A stretch of 64,000 nt of DNA, taken from Hymenobacter sedentarius (lineage in GTDB: Bacteria; Bacteroidota; Bacteroidia; Cytophagales; Hymenobacteraceae). The stretch covers positions 806,001 to 870,000 of the forward strand of contig NZ_CP013909.1 of assembly GCF_001507645.1 (NCBI RefSeq). The letters are read 5' to 3'. The notes under the pieces are model-generated. The model was not told the origin of the DNA and ran no database searches. It saw only the letters and a program-made list of their open reading frames with translations. The position numbers and the translations under genes were made by a program. Below are positions 52,604 to 60,820 of the stretch, one piece after another (position 1 is the first letter of the stretch; each line of letters begins with the position of its first letter).

Positions 52604-53068
52604 TTAGGCGGCGGGTTGGTTTTCGGTTTCCGTCACCAGCTTGATGCTGGCCGAATTGATGCACAGCCGCAGGCCCCCGGGAGGCGGGCCGTCGGGAAAC
52701 ACGTGGCCCTGGTGGGCATCGCACACGTTGCAAAGCACTTCCACGCGGGTCATGCCGTAGCTGGTGTCCTTCTTGTAGCGAATGGCGCTTTCGTCGACGG
52801 GCTGGGTGAAGCTGGGCCAGCCCGTGCCCGACTCAAACTTGGTGCGCGAATCGTAGAGCGGGGTGCCGCAGCATACACAGGCGTACAGGCCGGCTTCGTG
52901 GGCCTCGCAGTACTCGCCGGTGAAGGCGCGCTCGGTGCCGTGCTCTCGCGTAACGTGAAACTGCTCCGGTGTGAGCAGCTGGCGCCACTCGGCGGGGGTT
53001 TTCTCTACGCGGCGCGGCGAGGGAATGGGGTTATTGGCAAGGCGAATGACATCGTTCCAGGTTTGCAT
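52604..53068 (-). CDS. msrB: Peptide-methionine (R)-S-oxide reductase
   Basis: A 154-residue repair enzyme that reduces methionine-R-sulfoxide. ATG 53068 (MQTWNDVIRLA) is preferred to an upstream in-frame start at 53143, whose 25 extra residues do not belong to the family. Structural-zinc Cys pairs are in CVCCGTPLY and CNVCDAHQG. The catalytic Cys is at 136 in RLCINSASI, and FESGTGWPSF is the core motif. The C-terminal tail is short and polar. Confidence 0.95.
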   Translation of the reverse strand: MQTWNDVIRLANNPIPSPRRVEKTPAEWRQLLTPEQFHVTREHGTERAFTGEYCEAHEAGLYACVCCGTPLYDSRTKFESGTGWPSFTQPVDESAIRYKKDTSYGMTRVEVLCNVCDAHQGHVFPDGPPPGGLRLCINSASIKLVTETENQPAA

Positions 53069-53215
53069 ATCGTTGGGATTGAAGATTGAAAGCGGGCAGA
53101 TGCTGGGTAAACGCGGCCACGGCCCGGAAGTTTGCCGTAGCACCTCAATAGACGAACCGCGGTTCCCTTCCTTACCAACCCCGGCCGTAACTATTGCCCC
53201 AAGCTACTTCCCTTC

Positions 53216-54745
53216 ATGAAAATTCTCACCGCCGCCCAAACCCGCGAGCTCGACCAAGCCACCATCCGCGAGCAGCACCTTACCTCGGCCGAGCTGATGG
53301 AGCGCGCTGCAGAAGCCCTGGTGGAATGGTTCTGCAGCTTGCTCGACCAGGAGCAGGCCGGTGAGGTACTGGTGCTGTGCGGGCCCGGCAACAACGGCGG
53401 CGACGGCCTGGCCGCCGCCCGGCTGCTGCACCAGGCCGGCTACCAGATGCGCGTGGCCCTGCTGCCCGCCGAGACCCAATCGGCCGACTGGCAGCACAAC
53501 CGCTTGCACCTGCCCGAAGCCATTCCCGTGGCCGACATCAGCGAGCAGCAGCTTCCCGCGATTCTGCCCGGCACGGTGGTCATCGATGCCTTGTTTGGCA
53601 CCGGCCTGGCCCGGCCGCTTGCGGGGCTGGCGGCCGCCTTGGTCGCTCACTTGAATGCCGCCCGCGCCCGCGTGGTGGCGGTCGATATTCCCAGCGGGTT
53701 GTTTACCGAAGCGCCCCAGCCCAGGGAAGACGTGGCCGTGCGGGCCCAGCACACGGTGAGCTTCGGCACGCCCAAGCTGGCGTTTCTGCTGCCGCAGAAC
53801 GCCGAATTTGTGGGCGAATGGCACGTAAAAGACATTGGGCTGAGCCAGGAGTTCATTGCCGGTTCAACCACGCCCTGGTACTATACTGACGAGGCCGCCG
53901 TGGCCGGGGCCCTGCCGGCCCGGGCCCAGTTCAGCCACAAGGGCACCTTTGGGCACGCCTTGCTGCTGGCCGGCAGCCGGGGCAAGGTGGGCGCCGCCGT
54001 GCTGGCGGCCAGGGCCTGCCTGCGCGGCGGCGTGGGCCTGCTCACGGCGCGGGTACCGGGCTGTGGGTACGACATCTTCCAAACCAGCGTGCCCGAAGCC
54101 ATGTGCCTGGCCGACCCGCAGCCCAATTTTATCAGCGCGCTGCCCGACCTGCAGCCCTACCAGGCCGTGGGCATCGGCCCCGGGCTGGGCCAGGACGCAG
54201 CCAGCCTCGCTGTGCTGCAGCAGCTCTTGCAAACCGCCGCGGCTACCACCGCCCACCAGAAACCCCTACCCCTCGTCATCGACGCTGACGCGCTCAACCT
54301 TTTGGGCCAGCACCGCGAGCTGCTGGCGCTACTGCCCGAAAACACCGTGCTCACTCCCCACCCCAAGGAGTTTGAGCGCCTCACCGAGCCCGCCCGCGAC
54401 GACTACCACCGCCTGGAACTGCTGCGCCAATTTGCCCAGCAGCGCCGCTGCCTGGTGCTCCTGAAAGGCGCGTACTCCTGCCTGGCCACGCCCACCGGCG
54501 AACTTCACTTCAATAGCACCGGCAACCCCGGCATGGCCACCGGCGGTAGCGGCGACGTGCTCACCGGCCTGCTGCTGGCCCTGCGCGCCGACGCCCGCCT
54601 ACTCCCTTTCCAGGCTGCCCAGCTTGGCGTGTATGCCCACGGCCGTGCCGGCGACCTAGCCGCTGCCAAGACCGGCCAGGCAGGCCTGATAGCGGGTGAC
54701 ATCGCGCACTACATCGGACCAGCACTGCGGGAGGCGGAGGCGTAA
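53216..54745 (+). CDS. nnr: Bifunctional NAD(P)H-hydrate epimerase / ADP-dependent dehydratase
   Basis: A 509-residue fusion that repairs hydrated NAD(P)H. The N-terminal epimerase (YjeF_N) has LCGPGNNGGDGLAAARLL and ALFGTGLARPLAG. The C-terminal carbohydrate-kinase-like dehydratase has FSHKGTFGHALLLAGSRGKVGAA, GPGLGQDAA and the ADP-site loop NPGMATGGSGDVLTGLL. Both halves look intact. Upstream gene is divergent; downstream the 3' end meets a palindromic repeat. Confidence 0.95.
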   Translation: MKILTAAQTRELDQATIREQHLTSAELMERAAEALVEWFCSLLDQEQAGEVLVLCGPGNNGGDGLAAARLLHQAGYQMRVALLPAETQSADWQHNRLHLPEAIPVADISEQQLPAILPGTVVIDALFGTGLARPLAGLAAALVAHLNAARARVVAVDIPSGLFTEAPQPREDVAVRAQHTVSFGTPKLAFLLPQNAEFVGEWHVKDIGLSQEFIAGSTTPWYYTDEAAVAGALPARAQFSHKGTFGHALLLAGSRGKVGAAVLAARACLRGGVGLLTARVPGCGYDIFQTSVPEAMCLADPQPNFISALPDLQPYQAVGIGPGLGQDAASLAVLQQLLQTAAATTAHQKPLPLVIDADALNLLGQHRELLALLPENTVLTPHPKEFERLTEPARDDYHRLELLRQFAQQRRCLVLLKGAYSCLATPTGELHFNSTGNPGMATGGSGDVLTGLLLALRADARLLPFQAAQLGVYAHGRAGDLAAAKTGQAGLIAGDIAHYIGPALREAEA

Positions 54746-54796
54746 TCTAGCAGTTGTTGCGAGCAGCTCAAGAAGCTGTTTGGGCCACCAGCACGA

Positions 54797-54896
54797 TGTA
54801 GAGACGCGACACTTCGCGTCTCGTCGTTGAACAATCGCCATCTGGACAACACCTAAACGGCGCAGACGAGGAGACGCGAAGTGTCGCGTCTCTACA
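54797..54896. repeat. Hairpin with TGTAGAGACGCGACAC arms
   Basis: The first 25 bp of the left arm (from 54797) pair perfectly with the end of the right arm (to 54896), and the inner parts pair with a 3-bp shift. Each arm again holds an inner palindrome (GACGCGA...TCGCGTC). It lies in the convergent gap between the nnr and UbiA-like genes. Confidence 0.8.
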
Positions 54897-54930
54897 CTGT
54901 TCTGACATGCGAACGATTAACGCAAACCAC

Positions 54931-55872
54931 CTAAAACACAAAATACGCAGCTGCCTGCACGATGAGCAGGCCATCAGTCAGCAAGGCATAGAAGTAGTCG
55001 CTGCGAGTTTCGGCGGCGGCGTTTACCACTACGGCCGTGAGCACCGCGGGCAGCAGTACGGCCAAAGGCGAAGCGCCGCGCGCTAGCCCCAGCGCCACCG
55101 AGGCCACCAGAAACCCCAGCGCCAGCCGCTTAGCCGCCCTCACGCCCAGCACGCCTGGAAACGTGCGGGTGCCCGCCCGACGGTCGCGCCCGTAGTCGCG
55201 AATGTCGAACACGATGGCAATGACCATTATCAGGCAGAACCGTTGGCCCATCAGCCCCGCCACGGTCGCCACCGAATGGTGCAGCACCAGCGCTGGCAGG
55301 CCCACCGTCACAGCGGTCCACACGGTGGCTATCAGAAAGCCTTTCAGCAGCGGTACTTCGCGCAGGGCGCGAGGCCGTCCGTGCCACCGCCACAACGGCC
55401 ACGAATACAGCAGCGCTAGCGCCCCCAGCGGTGCCAGCAAGGGCAGGTAGCGCCACCAGCCATCGGCAAAAAAGAAAAAGCCGGCCACCAGCGCGGCCGT
55501 GCCCGCCAGCTCCAGCATGAGCAGGCGGTGGCGCTGCTGCCAGGCTTTGCGGGCCGAGTTGCCGGCCGGCTCGCGGTGCTTGAAGGGCAGCGCCGCATCC
55601 AGGTTGTACACGAGCAGGGTAGCCGCAAATACCAGCGTAACCAGCCGGCCCCCGCTTGGCCCAAGCGGGGGCCACTGGTGCAGGGTAGCCGCCGTTTGGG
55701 CCGCCGCAGCGGCTGCCAGCCACGCGCTGCTGTAGAGCACGGCATCGAGCAGCCGGCCCAGCGGGTGACGGGGCGCAGCAGAAGCAGATAGCGTTGAGTG
55801 GGCCACGGGCGAAATTAGCTCAGCGGCCGCAGTCTGGGCCGGTTTACTTCCCGGTTTCGGCGTGCTCGGCAT
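54931..55872 (-). CDS. UbiA-like membrane prenyltransferase-type protein
   Basis: A 313-residue protein with about eight membrane helices. The second Asp motif of UbiA enzymes is present as DIRDYGRDRRAG. The first (NDxxDxxxD) is reduced to YNLDAALPF, so prenyl transfer may be altered. Such UbiA-like proteins are frequent in Bacteroidota without assigned substrate. Its start overlaps the end of the DUF6766 gene by 29 nt, so the two are co-transcribed and translationally coupled. Confidence 0.75.
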   Translation of the reverse strand: MPSTPKPGSKPAQTAAAELISPVAHSTLSASAAPRHPLGRLLDAVLYSSAWLAAAAAAQTAATLHQWPPLGPSGGRLVTLVFAATLLVYNLDAALPFKHREPAGNSARKAWQQRHRLLMLELAGTAALVAGFFFFADGWWRYLPLLAPLGALALLYSWPLWRWHGRPRALREVPLLKGFLIATVWTAVTVGLPALVLHHSVATVAGLMGQRFCLIMVIAIVFDIRDYGRDRRAGTRTFPGVLGVRAAKRLALGFLVASVALGLARGASPLAVLLPAVLTAVVVNAAAETRSDYFYALLTDGLLIVQAAAYFVF

Positions 55873-56527
55873 CCACCGGCTTGCTTTCCGGCGAGCCTTG
55901 CTGGCGCAGAAAGATGCTCAGCCCAACGATGCTCACAATGCTGAGAAACTCGCTCTGCCAGTTCTGAAAGGACTCAAACCAGAAGCGCGATGTGCCCAGG
56001 TACTGCAGCGTGCTCACCGGCGCCTTGCCCTCGTGCGCCTGCTCGATGGTGTACACTTCGGCCCCGCCCTTGGCATGCAGCCACACGCAGCCGAAAAACA
56101 ATGCGAAGAGCGCAATGCTGAGCGAGCTTTTGTAGATGGTCAACACCCAGCCGCCCTGGCGTACGGGGCCCGGCGCATTTGGCTTGTTGGGGTCGGGCTC
56201 GGCATCCACGTCTTCGTCTTCGTAGAGCTTTTTCGATTCGGAGGAGCCCTTCTGGCGCAGCCACACGGTGAGCACCACGTAGAGGCCCATTTGCAGGAAC
56301 TCGCTTTCCCAGTTTTCGAAGGTTGCTTCCAGGAAATGGCCGGAAGTGAAGTACTGCCCGGCCGATAGCTGGGCCAGCCCCATTTCCTTTAGCTCGTCGT
56401 TGTAGTCGTGCCAGCCCGTGAAGAATTGCCCCGTTAAGGTCAGCAGTACTAACAGGCTAACGACCAGCAACAAACCGTTTTCGTAACAAAAACGCCAAAA
56501 AGGCGAAGCAGGACGCTTGATAGTCAT
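55844..56527 (-). CDS. DUF6766 membrane protein with internal duplication
   Basis: A 227-residue protein with four hydrophobic segments. Two halves are similar: ENWESEFLQMGLYVVLT then LRQKGSSESK, and QNWQSEFLSIVSIVGLS then LRQQGSPESK, so the gene arose by internal duplication. It matches DUF6766, a family of unknown function. An acidic loop (YEDEDVDAEPDPN) joins the halves. Its 3' end overlaps the UbiA-like gene. Confidence 0.8.
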   Translation of the reverse strand: MTIKRPASPFWRFCYENGLLLVVSLLVLLTLTGQFFTGWHDYNDELKEMGLAQLSAGQYFTSGHFLEATFENWESEFLQMGLYVVLTVWLRQKGSSESKKLYEDEDVDAEPDPNKPNAPGPVRQGGWVLTIYKSSLSIALFALFFGCVWLHAKGGAEVYTIEQAHEGKAPVSTLQYLGTSRFWFESFQNWQSEFLSIVSIVGLSIFLRQQGSPESKPVDAEHAETGK

Positions 56528-56605
56528 GCTTCGCCTTTACGTGAAAAGTGCCTGGAGGGTGGAACCGGCGCAACAAAGCCGGACCATGGCCCGACCGGAC
56601 GCTGG

Positions 56606-57172
56606 TTATTCGGCCTTTACCAGCTTCTTCTCGCCGAAGGTTTCTTCGTAGAGCGTAATGCTGTCGTTGATGATGCGGTAGGCATCTTCACGGCCCATAA
56701 ACCGTTCCACCACCACGTGCTTGTTGTGTTCCAGGGCCTTGTAGTCCTCAAAGAAGCGCTGCATTTCCAGCAGCGTGTGCGGGGGCAGGTCGCTGATGTC
56801 GTTGTAGTGGTTGACGGAAATGTCGTGGGCGGCAACGGCGATAATTTTATCGTCCTCCTCGTCTTGGTCCACCATCTGCATCACGCCAATGACTTTGGCC
56901 TCCACGAGGCACATGGGCACGATGTCGACGGAGCAGAGCACCAGAATGTCGAGCGGGTCCTTGTCATCGCAATAGGTTTGCGGGATGAAGCCATAGGCGG
57001 CGGGGTAGTGCACGGCCGAGAACAGCACGCGGTCGAGCTTCAGCAGGCCGCTTTCTTTATCCAGCTCGTACTTGCCTTTGCTGCCTTTGGGAATTTCAAT
57101 GATAGACTGAACGACTTTGGGGGTTTCGTCGCCGCGCGTTACATCGTGCCAGGGGTTGAAATGGGGGGTCAT
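56606..57172 (-). CDS. ppa: Inorganic pyrophosphatase
   Basis: A 188-residue family-I pyrophosphatase. ATG 57172 is preferred to an upstream in-frame start at 57223. Diagnostic residues: [13 protein letters not shown], the active-site [13 protein letters not shown] (signature D-x-D-P-x-D) and the metal site around [14 protein letters not shown]. It hydrolyses PPi released by biosynthesis and thus supports the whole cell. It is transcribed with no visible partner. Confidence 0.97.
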   Translation of the reverse strand: MTPHFNPWHDVTRGDETPKVVQSIIEIPKGSKGKYELDKESGLLKLDRVLFSAVHYPAAYGFIPQTYCDDKDPLDILVLCSVDIVPMCLVEAKVIGVMQMVDQDEEDDKIIAVAAHDISVNHYNDISDLPPHTLLEMQRFFEDYKALEHNKHVVVERFMGREDAYRIINDSITLYEETFGEKKLVKAE

Positions 57173-57207
57173 GTATCGTAAATGGATTGGGATAAGACAG
57201 AACAAAG

Positions 57208-57368
57208 CTCCCCTCCTTACCAAGGAGGGGACGCTGGCGCAAAGTGCCAGCTGGGGTGGTTGAGCCGTTGAACGATACGCGAACGATTCTAACCCGAGTC
57301 GTTCAACGATTCCGCCACCCCCATTCGAGCCACCGGCTCGAACATCCCCTCCTTAGCAAGGAGGGGAG
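57208..57368. repeat. Long hairpin with CTCCCCTCCTT ends
   Basis: Outer arms CTCCCCTCCTTACCAAGGAGGGG (57208-57230) and CCCCTCCTTAGCAAGGAGGGGAG (57346-57368) each form a local palindrome and also pair with each other. Between them are GCTGGCGC/GTGCCAGC, GTTGAACGATACG/GTCGTTCAACGAT and a TGAGCC/GGCTCGA-type pair. It sits between ppa and pafA. Confidence 0.8.
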
Positions 57369-57375
57369 TTGCTAC

Positions 57376-59091
57376 TTAGTATTTCAGTACTTCAGCTAAT
57401 GGAACTCCTGAGCAGCCGCTAGGTTCCTGGATGTGCAGGAAGCGCGCCAGGGTCGCGGCAATGTCAACCACGTGCACAGGCGCCGTGGATTCGCCGTGCT
57501 TTACGTGCCAGCCCCAAAAAAGTAGCGGCACGTGCGTATCATATTGCCAGGAAGCGCCGTGGGTCGTGCCTTTGATCACCGGAAACGAATAGGCTTCGAG
57601 CCAGCCGGGCAGCAGCACGGCCAGCACATCGCCGGAACGCGGCGCGTAGAAGCCGTTTTCCTCAAACATGCCGGCGCCGGCGCTCCAGTGCGCGTTTTGC
57701 AGGTCGGAGGCGGTGCGGGCCAGGGCCACGCCGGGCAGCGTGCGCAAGATGCCCGCTACTTCTTCCTGGGTTTTGGCCAGGTCCAGGCCTTTCTGGGCCA
57801 GCAGGGGGCGGTTGAGGTACACCTGCAGGTTCTCAAAGTCGAGCACCCAGGCACCGAGGCCGTGGCGGCGCGTGAGCACGCGCTGCACCGAGTCGCGCAT
57901 CTGGGCGATGCCCACGCCGCCGCCGGGCAGGCGGTGCTCCTGCAGGAAGCCCACCGCATGGGCAGCGCCGTGGTCGGCGGTGAGGAACACCAGGGCCTGG
58001 CCCTTGCCCACGGTCTTGTCGAGGTCGGCCAGCAAGCGGGCCAGGTCGCGGTCGAGGCGCAGGTAGGTGTCTTCGGTTTCGACGGCATTGGCGCCAAATT
58101 GGTGGCCCACGTAGTCGGTGCAGGAGAAGCTCACGGCAAGCATGTCGGTGATGCCGGCGCGCTGGCCCAACTGCTCGGCCCGCAGGGTTTCAATGGCAAA
58201 ATCGGCGGTGAGGCTGTTGCCGAAGGGCGTGGACCGAATCAGGTCCAGGTTCTGGGGAGCGGGTTGGGGCGATACTTCACCGGCCGCCTTCTCCAACGAC
58301 TTGACCGAGGCCACCGGCGCGGCGCTCAGCCGCGGTAGGTCGTGGGGGAAGGTGGGCGTGGTTTCGCCCTTAAATACGCTTTCCCACGGCACGTCGTCGG
58401 CCGAGCTTTCGGTGTATTGGGCCAAGGGCAGCAGGGTTTCCCAGGGCTTGCTGAGGTACTGCGCCGGCCGGCCCTGGGCGTTGAACTTGGTAACCCACTC
58501 CGGCAGCTGCTTCATGTAGAACGTGCTGCTGATGAAGGCGCCGTTTTCGCCGTCATACCAGTAAGCGGCGTTGGCGCCGTTGCCGGCCGGCAGAATGCTG
58601 CCCCGGTCCTTCATGCTCAGCCCAATTACCTTGCTCTGGAAGTTGGTGGCCAGCCGCAGCTCATCGCCGATGGTGGTGGTGAGCAGGTGGCGCGGGCTCT
58701 GCTGCCCGGCCAGAACGCTGCCGCCTACGGGCTGCACGGTGCGGTCCTCGGTTACGTAGGTGCCGCGGCCGGTTTCGCGCTCCCACCAGTTGTTGCCGAT
58801 GATACCGTTGGCCGAAGGCGTGGCGCCCGTGTAGATGCTGGCGTGGCCCGGCCCGGTGTAGGTGGGCACGTAGTTGTAGTGGCAGCTTTCGAAGCTAAAG
58901 CCTTGGCCCAGCAAGCGCTTGAAGCCGTCATTGCCCAGCTTGCTCCAGTAGCGGTAGAGGTAGTCGTACCGCATCTGGTCAATCACGATGCCAACGACAA
59001 GCTTGGGCCGGGGCACTGGCTTGCTCACTTTCTGGCCAAAGGAAGGAACGGCCAGCAACGCCGCCAGCGAAAAGGCTAAAATCTTTTTCAA
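57376..59091 (-). CDS. pafA: PafA-type alkaline phosphatase
   Basis: A 571-residue exported phosphomonoesterase started at TTG 59091, giving the signal KKILAFSLAALLAVPSFGQ. The frame stays open to 59325 through a palindromic repeat, which is not coding. The nucleophile Thr lies in PTYTGPGHAS and the Asn in GIIGNNWW, the Thr/Asn pair that marks PafA. Metal sites are IDQMRYDY, DMLAVSFSCTDYVGHQFG and TADHGAAHAVG. The protein should release phosphate in the periplasm. Confidence 0.92.
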   Translation of the reverse strand: MKKILAFSLAALLAVPSFGQKVSKPVPRPKLVVGIVIDQMRYDYLYRYWSKLGNDGFKRLLGQGFSFESCHYNYVPTYTGPGHASIYTGATPSANGIIGNNWWERETGRGTYVTEDRTVQPVGGSVLAGQQSPRHLLTTTIGDELRLATNFQSKVIGLSMKDRGSILPAGNGANAAYWYDGENGAFISSTFYMKQLPEWVTKFNAQGRPAQYLSKPWETLLPLAQYTESSADDVPWESVFKGETTPTFPHDLPRLSAAPVASVKSLEKAAGEVSPQPAPQNLDLIRSTPFGNSLTADFAIETLRAEQLGQRAGITDMLAVSFSCTDYVGHQFGANAVETEDTYLRLDRDLARLLADLDKTVGKGQALVFLTADHGAAHAVGFLQEHRLPGGGVGIAQMRDSVQRVLTRRHGLGAWVLDFENLQVYLNRPLLAQKGLDLAKTQEEVAGILRTLPGVALARTASDLQNAHWSAGAGMFEENGFYAPRSGDVLAVLLPGWLEAYSFPVIKGTTHGASWQYDTHVPLLFWGWHVKHGESTAPVHVVDIAATLARFLHIQEPSGCSGVPLAEVLKY

Positions 59092-59118
59092 GAGAAAACA
59101 GGTAAGGCTACGTGGGCG

Positions 59119-59126
59119 CAAAGATA
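59119..59126 (-). promoter_or_regulatory. Candidate -7 box (TATCTTTG) for pafA
   Basis: TATCTTTG on the minus strand, 28 bp before the TTG start, matches TAnnTTTG and supports that start. Confidence 0.5.
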
Positions 59127-59178
59127 CCCCCGCACTCTCTGATGCCGAGCGCCGCAACGCATCTTGCTCGCGCCGTTT

Positions 59179-59261
59179 GTCATGCTGAGCGCAGGAAGGC
59201 ATCTTATCACCGCAAAACGACCCTTGCTGACGAGATAAGATGCTTCCTGCGCCAGCATGAC
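59179..59261. repeat. GTCATGC-family hairpin, copy E, with an extra half-copy
   Basis: The arms 59179-59208 and 59234-59261 pair with small indels (GTCATGCTGAGCGCAGGAAG... and complement). A further half arm (GAGATGCTTCGCGGCACGCTGCATGAC) follows at about 59287-59313. Confidence 0.8.
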
Positions 59262-59349
59262 AGAAGATTGAATCCCTAACCCATGCGAGATGCTTCGCGG
59301 CACGCTGCATGACCGCCCAAAACAAGCTAACTCCTCATCCCTCATTGCC

Positions 59350-60063
59350 TTGAAACCCTCCCTCATCTTCGACATGGACGGCGTACTCGTCGACAACACG
59401 CCCTACCAGGCCCGAGCTTTTCAGCTCTTATTCCGCGACCTGGGCCTGACTACCAATGCCCGACAGCTACTGCGCCGGCTCAACGGCATGCCGGCTACCG
59501 ACATTCTCAAAACGGTGTTTCGCAACCCCGTGCCTGAGAAGAAGCTCAAGGAATACGCCTCGCAGCGCGAGTTCCTATACCGCACTCTCTACTGGACCAA
59601 GCGGCGCGCCATGCCCGGACTGCTTCCCTTTCTAGAGGCCGCCCGCGCCGCCGGGTTCAAAATTGGGCTGGGCACAGGCTCGGCCCCTGAAACCATCACC
59701 TATATCATCGACCACCTCGACCTGCGCCGCTACTTCGACGTGGTAGTGGGCAAGGACGATGTGGACAAAGGCAAGCCCCACGCCGATACCTTCACTGCGG
59801 TAGCCACTAAGCTGGGCGCAAAGCCCGAAAACTGCATCGTGTTCGAAGACGCCGTATTGGGCGAACAGGCGGCCTATAAAGCCGGCATGCGCGTGGTAGC
59901 CGTGGCCTCCTCGCTGAAGGAAAAGGATTTTCAGGCCCCGCTCGCCGTCATTAAAGACTTCACTGGCTTCACCCCCGAGCGGCTGCTGGAGCTACTCGAG
60001 CAGCAGGCCCAGGCCCCCAAGCCCGACAAGCAGCGCGCCCAGCGTCAGTACATGCACCTTTAA
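59350..60063 (+). CDS. HAD-family hydrolase (beta-phosphoglucomutase-like)
   Basis: A 237-residue enzyme; the TTG at 59350 (before KPSLIFDMDGVLVDN) is chosen because an ATG at 59290 falls in a half-copy of the palindromic element. Motif I FDMDGVLVDN holds the nucleophile Asp, motif II GTGSAP, motif III the Lys in KDDVDKGKPHAD, and motif IV VFEDAVLGEQAAYKAGM. The cap position and length fit beta-phosphoglucomutase/phosphatase types. Substrate unknown. Confidence 0.88.
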   Translation: MKPSLIFDMDGVLVDNTPYQARAFQLLFRDLGLTTNARQLLRRLNGMPATDILKTVFRNPVPEKKLKEYASQREFLYRTLYWTKRRAMPGLLPFLEAARAAGFKIGLGTGSAPETITYIIDHLDLRRYFDVVVGKDDVDKGKPHADTFTAVATKLGAKPENCIVFEDAVLGEQAAYKAGMRVVAVASSLKEKDFQAPLAVIKDFTGFTPERLLELLEQQAQAPKPDKQRAQRQYMHL

Positions 60064-60134
60064 GCGGCACTATAAAATCATAATAGCCAGTGGTAGAGGC
60101 CCCAAGGTTGGCACCCCTACCATTAGGCATCTGC

Positions 60135-60503
60135 TTATTCCACCGTCAGGGTGCGGGCCACGCGCTGGTCGCCGACTTGTACCTGCACCCGGTACAAACC
60201 AGCCGGGCGGCCCAACAAGGGCACCTCAGCAGCGCCGCCCGTTTCCATGAGGCTCACTGGCTGCTCAAATACCACGGTGCCCTGTGCGTCGCTCATCGTC
60301 ACGGTAGCGCGGGCTGCGCCGGGTACTGCCGGCACTTTCACCGTGGCACGGATGTGCGCCGGATTGGGGTACACGCTCAAATCCGCCAGGGTTTTGGGGG
60401 CCTGCGCACGGGCCGTTGGCCCGGCCAATAGCATAAATAATGGCAACGGCATGGCCAGTTGGCGGCTGCTTGAAAGGAGCGCAGCGGAAGTGATGGTGAA
60501 CAT
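60135..60503 (-). CDS. Small secreted protein made almost only of a T9SS sorting domain
   Basis: A 122-residue protein from ATG 60503. The signal part (MFTITSAALLSSSRQLAMPLPLFMLLAGPTARAQ) is followed directly by a Por secretion-tail type domain: LSVYPNPA, VTMSDAQGTVVF, LGRPAGLYRVQV, RVARTLTVE. Normally this domain sits behind a large passenger, but here only about ten residues precede it. It would be carried by the type IX system to the cell surface as a tiny cargo or be a decayed remnant. Candidate tandem operator repeats lie upstream. Confidence 0.8.
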   Translation of the reverse strand: MFTITSAALLSSSRQLAMPLPLFMLLAGPTARAQAPKTLADLSVYPNPAHIRATVKVPAVPGAARATVTMSDAQGTVVFEQPVSLMETGGAAEVPLLGRPAGLYRVQVQVGDQRVARTLTVE

Positions 60504-60620
60504 AGCTAAGGTGTGAAAGGACGAAAGAATAGAGGTAGCAGCTTCGCCAGCAGTGCAGCGATGCTGATTCAACGCAGCCATACACGAGTCGGTATGCGGG
60601 ACTTGCCCAATAGCGGTGCT

Positions 60621-60657
60621 TTCACGACCAACCCTGGGTCATTCACGACGAACCCTG
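60621..60657 (-). promoter_or_regulatory. Tandem 16-bp direct repeats upstream of the T9SS gene
   Basis: TTCACGACCAACCCTG (60621-60636) and TTCACGACGAACCCTG (60642-60657) differ at one base and are spaced 21 bp apart, two helix turns. This pattern resembles LytTR-type response-regulator sites. Confidence 0.5.
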
Positions 60658-60712
60658 AAAAGGGACGCTCTTAGCACAAATTTTTGGCGTTCTTCATTCT
60701 TTCGAGTGCATA

Positions 60713-60747
60713 AAAAAGGCCCACCTCTAAGAGAGACGGGCCTTTTT
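60713..60747 (-). terminator. Terminator of the atpH-atpA-atpG transcript
   Basis: AAAAAGGCCC pairs with GGGCCTTTTT; on the minus strand a T run follows the stem, about 75 bp after the atpG stop. Confidence 0.8.
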
Positions 60748-60820
60748 CTATAATTAGCGCTAAATAAAGAACAAGCGCAACCATCGAGCCACCAGTAGGC
60801 AGCTCAACCGCGTGCTTGGG

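Noticed and set aside
59092-59325. Upstream extension of pafA
   Set aside because: Would run through the palindromic repeat and place 78 residues before the signal peptide.
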